Assembly (NCBI GenBank): GCA_964533425.1
Contig: CAZHJG010000049.1
Coordinates: 1-5,141, forward strand
Direction: 5' to 3'
Source of the DNA: CAZHJG01 sp964533425
Lineage (GTDB): Bacteria; Patescibacteriota; Saccharimonadia; Saccharimonadales; UBA4665
DNA: 5,141 nt
The notes beneath the pieces are model-generated. The model had not been told where the DNA came from, ran no database searches, and saw only the letters and a list, made by a program, of their open reading frames with translations. Below, one piece after another: positions 1-3,432 of this stretch. How positions within the stretch are numbered: position 1 is the first letter of the stretch; each line of letters starts with the position of its first letter. The position numbers and the translations under genes are program-made.

Positions 1-260
1 ACATCATCGCCATCCTGGGCATGGAAGAACTTTCCGAAGAAGACAAGCAGCTGGTGGGCCGCGCCCGCCGCTTGCAGCGCTTCTTAAGCCAGCCGTTCTA
101 TGTGGCAGAGCAGTTCACTGGCAACCCGGGCCAATACGTTAAACTAGCCGACACCGTCCAGAGTGTCAAAGAGATCCTCGAGGGCAAGCACGACGACAAG
201 CCGGAAAGCGCCTTCTATATGAAGGGCTCGCTGACGGCTTCCAAGGGGAGCAAGAGGTAG
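1..260 (+). CDS. atpD: F1Fo ATP synthase subunit beta, C-terminal end (partial)
   Basis: This is the last 85 codons of the catalytic beta subunit of the F1 sector, which makes or hydrolyses ATP at the alpha/beta interface on the cytoplasmic side of the membrane. The frame is already open at the left edge (codons begin at position 3) and reads IIAILGMEELSEEDKQLV, then RARRLQRFLSQPFYVAEQFTG and a GQYV segment. These are hallmark C-terminal-domain motifs of AtpD; the ELSEEDK segment corresponds to the DELSEED-type loop that contacts the rotor. The nucleotide-binding part lies outside the window. After the conserved AFYMKG the protein ends in a short basic tail (TASKGSKR). The first in-window ATG (position 21) is internal and is not the start. 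atpC follows 65 bp downstream, the usual atpD-atpC order. Identification is secure. Confidence 0.97.
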   Translation, partial: IIAILGMEELSEEDKQLVGRARRLQRFLSQPFYVAEQFTGNPGQYVKLADTVQSVKEILEGKHDDKPESAFYMKGSLTASKGSKR

Positions 261-273
261 GTATGCGGCAAGG

Positions 274-301
274 GTATACGGTATACGGTATACGGTATAC
301 G
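274..301. repeat. Four tandem copies of a 7-bp unit (GTATACG) in the atpD-atpC spacer
   Basis: Four exact, uninterrupted copies of GTATACG run from 274 to 301. A one-mismatch copy (GTATGCG) lies at 261-267, directly after the atpD stop codon. The unit contains the 6-bp palindrome GTATAC. The array fills almost half of the spacer and ends about 10 bp before the purine-rich ribosome-binding stretch of atpC. Its function is unknown. It resembles the short heptameric tandem repeats known from other bacterial intergenic regions, and it could change length by replication slippage. Confidence 0.9.
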
Positions 302-325
302 GTGAGCCCTGAGGGGGGTTGTTAG

Positions 326-754
326 GTGTTCCACTTCCAGTTGGTCAGTATCAGTGGCAAAAAGTTTGACGAGGACGTCTACGAAGTCGTGTTGCCTACC
401 CTGGATGGTCAGATCGGCGTCATGCAAGACCACATGCCGCTGGTCAGCGTGGCCACGCCTGGCGCTATCATGGTCCGGCGCAATCAGCGTGATCCAGATC
501 AAGCCCGCGAATTTTTCGCCACCAACGGCGGCGCCATCGAAGTGTCCGATAACACGCTGCGCGTACTCGTCGATGAAGCTGACCGCGCCGACGACATCAA
601 CGAAGCCGAAGCCCAAAAGGCTCTGGAGCGAGCCCAGAAGCTGCGCGCCGAGGCCAAAGATCAAGTCAGCCTGGAGCACGCCCAGCAAATGGTCGATCGC
701 CACGAGGTCCGCCTCCAAGTAGCTGGGCTTAAACGAAGGCATCAAAAGCGGTGA
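326..754 (+). CDS. atpC: F1Fo ATP synthase subunit epsilon
   Basis: This is the epsilon subunit of the F1 central stalk, which couples the c-ring to the catalytic head and in many bacteria damps ATP hydrolysis. The 142-residue length is normal for the family. Residues 1 to about 85 form the beta-sandwich domain, with the typical EVVLPTLDGQIGVMQDHMPLVS segment and a following GGAIEVSDNTLRVLVDEADRA strand region. Residues from about 90 form the two-helix C-terminal domain (INEAEAQKALERAQKL, then a second charged helix ending in LKRRHQKR). The start is a GTG preceded by the purine run GAGGGGGG (311-318) at about 7 bp; no ATG gives a full N-terminal strand. The gene belongs to the atp operon and is its last member here, followed by a probable terminator. 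A long minus-strand frame across it is only a shadow. Confidence 0.95.
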   Translation: MFHFQLVSISGKKFDEDVYEVVLPTLDGQIGVMQDHMPLVSVATPGAIMVRRNQRDPDQAREFFATNGGAIEVSDNTLRVLVDEADRADDINEAEAQKALERAQKLRAEAKDQVSLEHAQQMVDRHEVRLQVAGLKRRHQKR

Positions 755-878
755 GCAAGGACGCTTCACTTGTGTCTACAAAAGCCAAGACTTTGGCTTT
801 TCGGGACTCAAATGCCGCCATCAGCGAAAATAACTGATTAAATAATACTTAAACTTCGTATGATTTCCGTATTTCCTG
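755..878. other. Intergenic stretch between atpC and the GIY-YIG element
   Basis: Apart from the hairpin at 780-801, no gene is seen here. The part from about 830 to 875 is clearly AT-richer than its surroundings. TATGAT at 859-864 could be a -10 box reading into the GIY-YIG element, but no convincing -35 box lies at 16-18 bp upstream, so no promoter is called. Confidence 0.4.
780..801 (+). terminator. Probable intrinsic terminator of the atp operon
   Basis: AAAAGCCAA (780-788) and TTGGCTTTT (793-801) pair as a 9-bp stem with a 4-nt loop. The last bases of the right arm form the T-run, so the functional picture is a GCCAA/TTGGC hairpin followed by TTTT. It sits 25 bp after the atpC stop codon, where the operon should end. 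The GC core is short, so strength is uncertain. The A-run on the left would also let it act on the opposite strand. Confidence 0.6.
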
Positions 879-909
879 TGTCATCCTGAACTTGTTTCAG
901 GATCCATGC
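879..909 (+). repeat. Left inverted repeat of the GIY-YIG element, itself a hairpin
   Basis: This 31-bp arm matches 1198-1228 in inverted orientation without a mismatch. Inside it, ATCCTGAA (883-890) and TTCAGGAT (896-903) form an 8-bp stem with a 5-nt loop, CTTGT. The GIY-YIG start codon (906-908) lies directly after the stem. The only Shine-Dalgarno-like bases, AGGA (899-902), are inside the right strand of the stem. Confidence 0.9.
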
Positions 910-1226
910 GCACAAGTCGAGCCTATTACATCTACATACTCACAAATCGCGCTCACGGCACGCTATACACTGGCGTGACTAACAGTATCGAGCGGCGGTT
1001 GTTTGAGCACGCTTCAAGGGCTTCTAAAGGTTTCACTAGTAAATATGGCTTAGCCCGGCTGGTTTATGTTGAACAAACAGAAAGCATTGAGACTGCAATT
1101 GCACGCGAAAAACAGCTTAAAGGCGGGCGCAGGCAGTGGAAGATTAATCTCATAGAAGCTTCCAATCCTCATTGGCAAGATTTAGGCCAGTTCTATGGCA
1201 TGGATCCTGAAACAAGTTCAGGATGA
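906..1226 (+). CDS. Small GIY-YIG nuclease-superfamily protein (YhbQ/URI-type)
   Basis: This is a 106-residue single-domain protein of the GIY-YIG endonuclease superfamily, whose members cut DNA using a divalent metal. The first motif is YYIYIL (residues 7-12) and the second is LYTGVT (20-25), the local versions of GIY and YIG. The conserved arginine is R30 or R31 in SIERRLFEH, followed by H35. The metal-binding glutamate is E68 in AIAREKQLKGGRRQWKINLIE, the classic end of the small UPF0213/YhbQ-like group. All catalytic positions appear intact, so the enzyme may be active. The last residues (MDPETSSG) are encoded by the right inverted repeat, and the first codon lies in the left one. The ribosome-binding site is poor and lies within a hairpin. 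The gene is probably the coding part of a REP-like mobile unit rather than a housekeeping gene. Confidence 0.88.
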   Translation: MRTSRAYYIYILTNRAHGTLYTGVTNSIERRLFEHASRASKGFTSKYGLARLVYVEQTESIETAIAREKQLKGGRRQWKINLIEASNPHWQDLGQFYGMDPETSSG

Positions 1227-1228
1227 CA
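1198..1228 (-). repeat. Right inverted repeat of the GIY-YIG element, itself a hairpin
   Basis: This is the exact reverse complement of 879-909. ATCCTGAA (1204-1211) pairs with TTCAGGAT (1217-1224) around a 5-nt loop. It codes for the C-terminal MDPETSSG and holds the TGA stop at 1224-1226. A run of five T follows at 1231-1235, too far from the stem for a good terminator. Its outer bases ATGACA (1223-1228) look like the -35 box for the next gene. Confidence 0.9.
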
Positions 1229-1252
1229 AGTTTTTAATCGCTAGCGTATAGT
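1223..1252 (+). promoter_or_regulatory. Candidate promoter for the DUF1653 gene, giving a leaderless mRNA
   Basis: ATGACA (1223-1228, five of six matches to TTGACA) and TATAGT (1247-1252, five of six to TATAAT) are separated by 18 bp. Seven bases follow the -10 box before the ATG at 1260, so transcription would start at or next to the start codon. No Shine-Dalgarno sequence lies upstream of that ATG, which fits leaderless translation. The -35 box is part of the right inverted repeat. Confidence 0.5.
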
Positions 1253-1259
1253 GATTTCT

Positions 1260-1517
1260 ATGAGTAAGCAAAAATCAATTGACGAGATTCTGGCCGGCTG
1301 GGATGGGTTTGTGCGGCCGAGCGAGGGAGATGAATACGTGCATTACAAAGGCGGAAAGTACGTCATCGTGGCCACTGGATTTTTAGAGGACACCGAAACG
1401 CCATGTGTGGTTTATAGGTCGCTCGAGAAAAATATCACTTGGGTGAGAACAGCTAAGAATTTTCTCGAAGAAGTTGAGCACGAGGGCCAAAGCACCCCTC
1501 GCTTTAAAAAGATTTAA
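1260..1517 (+). CDS. DUF1653 domain protein
   Basis: This is an 85-residue protein of the DUF1653 family, whose biochemical role is not established. The family core is recognisable: YVHYKGGKYVIVATGFLEDT (the usual Y-x-H-Y-K-G-G-x-Y strand pair), then PCVVYRSLEKNITWVRTAKNFLEEV (usual form VVYR...WVRP...F) and the terminal PRFKKI. Family members are small, probably all-beta, and typically this length. About 25 extra residues precede the core (SIDEILAGWDGFVRPSEGD). I chose the ATG at 1260 because a candidate -10 box (1247-1252) ends only seven bases before it; the in-frame GTG at 1251 would overlap that box. The stop codon overlaps that of mscL on the other strand. Function beyond the family name cannot be inferred. 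Confidence 0.85.
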   Translation: MSKQKSIDEILAGWDGFVRPSEGDEYVHYKGGKYVIVATGFLEDTETPCVVYRSLEKNITWVRTAKNFLEEVEHEGQSTPRFKKI

Positions 1518-1924
1518 GCAGTTTTCAGCTTAGTCGTGCAGAATGCGCAGCGCTTGGCGTCCTTCGGAATTTCGCTGAGGCATTCCGGGCACTTCTTCTC
1601 GGTTGGTTCTTCGGCGTCTTTGTTGCGGTTGGAGTACGTCACCAGCTTGTTGATGGGCTGGACGACGAAGAAGAACACCACGCTGGCCACCAGCACGAAC
1701 GAGATAATGGCGTTCAGAAAATCGCCATACATGAACCGACTATTGTTAATTGTGAAATACAGATTTGAAAAGTCCGGCTTACCGCCAATGGCCGCGATCA
1801 ACGGCGTCATGAGATCTTTGACAAACGACTGCACGATGCCGGTAAACGCCGCGCCGATAACCACCGCCACCGCCAAATCCACCACGTTGCCGCGTAGGAT
1901 AAACTTCTTGAAATCTTTCAACAT
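1514..1924 (-). CDS. mscL: Large-conductance mechanosensitive channel MscL with C-terminal zinc ribbon
   Basis: MscL is a homo-oligomeric inner-membrane pore that opens under high membrane tension and releases solutes after hypo-osmotic shock. The 136-residue protein begins with the amphipathic N-terminal helix (MLKDFKKFILRGNVVDLAV) and the pore-lining first membrane helix (about 14-42, VAVVIGAAFTGIV...DLMTPLI). A periplasmic loop (about 43-66) and the second membrane helix (about 68-92, FLNAIISFVLVASVVFFFVV) follow. After a charged linker (NRNKDAEEPTEKK) the usual C-terminal helical bundle is replaced by a CPEC...CAFC zinc ribbon (C112, C115, C126, C129). The ATG at 1924 fits the family start exactly. 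An extended -10 box lies six bases upstream and no Shine-Dalgarno is visible, so the mRNA may be leaderless. The family assignment is secure; the role of the ribbon is unknown. Confidence 0.96.
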   Translation of the reverse strand: MLKDFKKFILRGNVVDLAVAVVIGAAFTGIVQSFVKDLMTPLIAAIGGKPDFSNLYFTINNSRFMYGDFLNAIISFVLVASVVFFFVVQPINKLVTYSNRNKDAEEPTEKKCPECLSEIPKDAKRCAFCTTKLKTA

Positions 1925-1930
1925 GCTTCA

Positions 1931-1939
1931 AATATAGCA
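1931..1939 (-). promoter_or_regulatory. Extended -10 promoter of mscL, giving a leaderless mRNA
   Basis: Read on the minus strand the sequence is TGC-TATATT, an extended -10 box, followed by only six bases (TGAAGC) before the mscL ATG. Transcription would begin at or beside the start codon. A -35 box is weak (TTGGTG at 1952-1957, 15-bp spacing), which extended -10 promoters tolerate. It lies in the 35-bp gap after the upstream gene, so mscL may be transcribed separately from it. Confidence 0.5.
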
Positions 1940-1959
1940 CACCGGGCAAGACACCAAGA

Positions 1960-2298
1960 TCAGGTACTGGTAGGAAATATGGCTTGCAAGTGCGCGGCGT
2001 ATAGCTCGGTGACGTCTTTTTGGAGGGTGGCTTCGCTCAGCAAAATGTAGAACTTTATCATGCTCATGGATATTCTTTCGCGGGTATCAGGATCGTTAGG
2101 AGCCATTTGGTACGAGGTGGCCATGATAAATTGGGCAATCGTGGGCTGTTCACTTTGTAGCTTGGCCCATTCGTCTAGCACGAACTGCTGCCCCTTTTCC
2201 GAGTAGTTGGTGCGTTTCAGGACTGAGCTCATGAGAGCATCTGAAGGAGCAACCATGTTGGTTGACACACTATCTGTTAGTTGCATGTCCTCTGACAT
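1960..2298 (-). CDS. Hypothetical protein, 112 residues
   Basis: I do not recognise a family. The protein appears soluble: there is no signal peptide, no membrane helix and no cysteine. A low-complexity, Met/Ser/Asp-rich N-terminus (MSEDMQLTDSVSTNMVAPSD) is followed by a mostly helical region with KRTNYSEKGQQFVLDEWAKL and a C-terminal helix pair (ISMSMIKFYILLSEATLQKD and VTELYAAHLQAIFP). The start is uncertain. The ATG at 2298 has AAGGGAG at nine bases, the best spacing. The ATG at 2304 is only three bases from it. A GTG at 2370 would add 24 residues but starts inside a perfect palindrome and has AAGGAA only four bases upstream. The gene is divergent from the carbonic-anhydrase-like gene and lies 35 bp upstream of mscL on the same strand. 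A shared regulatory region with the divergent gene is plausible. Confidence 0.7.
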   Translation of the reverse strand: MSEDMQLTDSVSTNMVAPSDALMSSVLKRTNYSEKGQQFVLDEWAKLQSEQPTIAQFIMATSYQMAPNDPDTRERISMSMIKFYILLSEATLQKDVTELYAAHLQAIFPTST

Positions 2299-2307
2299 CG
2301 ACATCGG

Positions 2308-2314
2308 CTCCCTT
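2308..2314 (-). promoter_or_regulatory. Ribosome-binding site that favours the start at 2298
   Basis: AAGGGAG on the minus strand lies nine bases before the ATG at 2298 and three before the ATG at 2304. It is a better match and spacing than what precedes the upstream GTG at 2370. A TACAAT box further upstream (2331-2336) could be the -10 element, but I see no good -35 box for it. Confidence 0.5.
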
Positions 2315-2356
2315 ATGCTTGGTTCGCCCCATTGTACGTATTTTTTTAAGGTGAAA

Positions 2357-2372
2357 GTGTGAATTTTCACAC
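2357..2372. promoter_or_regulatory. Perfect palindrome in the divergent gap, candidate operator
   Basis: GTGTGAATTTTCACAC is a perfect 7-bp inverted repeat around a central TT. It lies 22 bp upstream of the -35 box of the rightward gene and about 21 bp upstream of the possible TACAAT -10 box of the leftward gene. Size, symmetry and position fit a binding site for a dimeric regulator acting on one or both genes. It loosely resembles the TGTGA...TCACA symmetry of CRP/FNR-family sites but with a much shorter spacer, so no regulator is named. Confidence 0.5.
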
Positions 2373-2393
2373 ATTTCCTTTGTGATATATGTC

Positions 2394-2422
2394 TTGTTTT
2401 GGGGTTAGCACCGGAGTAAAAT
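2394..2422 (+). promoter_or_regulatory. Sigma70-type promoter of the carbonic-anhydrase-like gene
   Basis: TTGTTT (2394-2399) and TAAAAT (2417-2422) are separated by exactly 17 bp. Transcription would begin near 2429, leaving a leader of about 40 bases that carries the ribosome-binding site AAGGAAG (2453-2459). A second TAAAAT at 2435-2440 lacks a partner -35 box. Confidence 0.6.
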
Positions 2423-2469
2423 AAGCTTATCGCATAAAATAATTAGCTCTCTAAGGAAGCCTCACGCGC

Positions 2470-3366
2470 GTGGAACAAGCTATGAACGAAGCAGCCGTCT
2501 TCAATCCGGCCCAAGCCGAAATAAAAATTCACCCCCAACCAATCAAGAGCCAAGCTGAGCGGCACGTAACCCAACTTCAAGTCGAGGCCCAGGCCGAGCG
2601 GGCGCGTAATTGCATCGTGTATGTCGATTCAAAGCGTGTGCGCGGCACCTGCGGTGATGAACGCGGCCGCCAAGGCACGCGTAACGGTCAGTCGCCCGAA
2701 CCCCGCCCGTCCGTTTTTGGCGGTCCTGACATCTATGGCCTGGCGGTGGCCGAGCTCATCGGCTATTTTAACGACGATACCCAAAGTGGCGAAGATCATT
2801 TGCGACAGGCAAAGCAGCAGCTCAACCAGGCTGGCATAAAGAGTGGTGGTCACGATGGCTGCGCGGCCAATGGCAGCTTCTTTGCCTGGATGTCGATTAT
2901 GGCCCAGAACCCCGACGTGGTTAAGGGGTACGCCAAGCAGCAGCTTGGAGCGGCCTACCATGAAGGTGCTGCCGACGAAGTCATCGGATTTGCCAGTCGT
3001 TTGGTTGGCAGCGGACGTTATAACGACTGGAAAGAAGATACGCTTGCTATAGTTCTCGGTGATGAAGCTGGCGAAGCGATCGAGCAACTGGTTGAGGCGC
3101 CTCATGAAGGCGCGACGCTTATTCGCAACGGTCTCGTCGGTACGACGGTCGACCAGACCAAGCTCTACGACAGCAGCGCCGTCGGCAAAGGCTCTTTCGT
3201 GCACGACGACTGGTACGCTGATCAGATCGAGCATGTACTGACTTCGGGCCCGAACGCGGTGCGCCAAAAGCAGCTCGCCGAGCACGCTCGAGAGTTCATC
3301 ATCAAGGCGATTGCTGTGGCCTTGCCGAACCCTGAGCTGCATCAGATTGACTTTGTGGTACGCTAG
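2470..3366 (+). CDS. Probable cadmium-type (CDCA-like, zeta-class) carbonic anhydrase-fold protein
   Basis: From memory of diatom CDCA repeats, the key blocks recur here in the same order. The CVDGRGSDNTRMGG block matches CGDERGRQGTRNG (61-73). The HGD...GCGFFKLW block matches GGHDGCAANGSFFAW (126-140). The HTEKVVYINL block matches HEGATLIRN (212-220), then VDGWAAD matches VHDDWYAD (244-251), and the final FLIAAAATVE...IVV matches FIIKAIAVALPNPEL...FVV. The metal ligands in that family are Cys-His-Cys, which would be C61, H128 and C131; the His-Cys spacing is shorter here. If real, the enzyme would interconvert CO2 and bicarbonate in the cytoplasm. Residues 1 to about 47 are an extra charged, Ala/Gln-rich, probably helical segment; no signal peptide is seen. 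The GTG at 2470 is preferred because AAGGAAG lies 10 bases upstream; the ATG at 2482 would be 22 bases away. The gene has its own promoter and an aquaporin follows. The fold call is moderate; activity is inferred. Confidence 0.6.
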   Translation: MEQAMNEAAVFNPAQAEIKIHPQPIKSQAERHVTQLQVEAQAERARNCIVYVDSKRVRGTCGDERGRQGTRNGQSPEPRPSVFGGPDIYGLAVAELIGYFNDDTQSGEDHLRQAKQQLNQAGIKSGGHDGCAANGSFFAWMSIMAQNPDVVKGYAKQQLGAAYHEGAADEVIGFASRLVGSGRYNDWKEDTLAIVLGDEAGEAIEQLVEAPHEGATLIRNGLVGTTVDQTKLYDSSAVGKGSFVHDDWYADQIEHVLTSGPNAVRQKQLAEHAREFIIKAIAVALPNPELHQIDFVVR

Positions 3367-3371
3367 CGCAC

Positions 3372-3400
3372 TTTACAAAACACTCATCTCACGCTACGCT
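3372..3400 (+). promoter_or_regulatory. Possible promoter of the aquaporin gene
   Basis: TTTACA (3372-3377) and TACGCT (3395-3400) are 17 bp apart. The -35 box is good and the -10 box matches only at the key TA...T positions. It lies in the 66-bp gap after the carbonic-anhydrase-like gene, where no terminator is visible, so co-transcription of the two genes is also possible. Confidence 0.4.
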
Positions 3401-3416
3401 AGTGACATCAATAAGT

Positions 3417-3421
3417 GGAGG
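3417..3421 (+). promoter_or_regulatory. Ribosome-binding site that fixes the aquaporin start at 3433
   Basis: GGAGG lies 11 bases before the ATG at 3433. The in-frame GTG at 3415 overlaps this site and has no Shine-Dalgarno of its own, so it is not the start. Confidence 0.7.
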
Positions 3422-3432
3422 TTCCAAAAAAT

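Larger units (their letters stand above)
879..1228 (+). mobile_element. 350-bp GIY-YIG element bounded by perfect 31-bp inverted repeats
   Basis: The unit consists of a left repeat (879-909), a GIY-YIG nuclease gene (906-1226) and a right repeat (1198-1228) that is the exact reverse complement of the left one over 31 bp. The gene's ATG lies in the left repeat and its TGA in the right one, so the whole coding region is packaged between the repeats with almost no spare DNA. Each repeat also folds on itself. No target-site duplication is visible just outside (TTCCTG on the left, AGTTTT on the right). Palindromes of the TCATCCTGAAC...TTCAGGAT type are, to my knowledge, dispersed REP-like repeats in diverse bacteria, and small GIY-YIG genes are often found beside them. 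That this unit moves, and that the nuclease drives it, is inference. Confidence 0.7.

Noticed and set aside
274..301. Tandem heptamers as a miniature CRISPR array
   Set aside because: The units are adjacent without spacers and only 7 bp long.
215..769. 184-codon minus-strand frame across atpC
   Set aside because: It is the antisense shadow of atpC, which has full family motifs and a good start; the minus-strand translation shows no recognisable domain.
906..1226. GIY-YIG gene as a homing endonuclease inside an intron or intein
   Set aside because: It lies between genes, not within one, and neither intron structure nor a split host gene is seen; the flanks are inverted repeats.
1204..1235. 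Right inverted repeat as an intrinsic terminator
   Set aside because: The T-run begins six bases after the stem, too far for normal intrinsic termination, and the stem is explained by the repeat symmetry.
2629..3342. 237-codon minus-strand frame opposite the carbonic-anhydrase-like gene
   Set aside because: The plus-strand frame has a promoter, a ribosome-binding site and conserved motifs; the antisense product has none.
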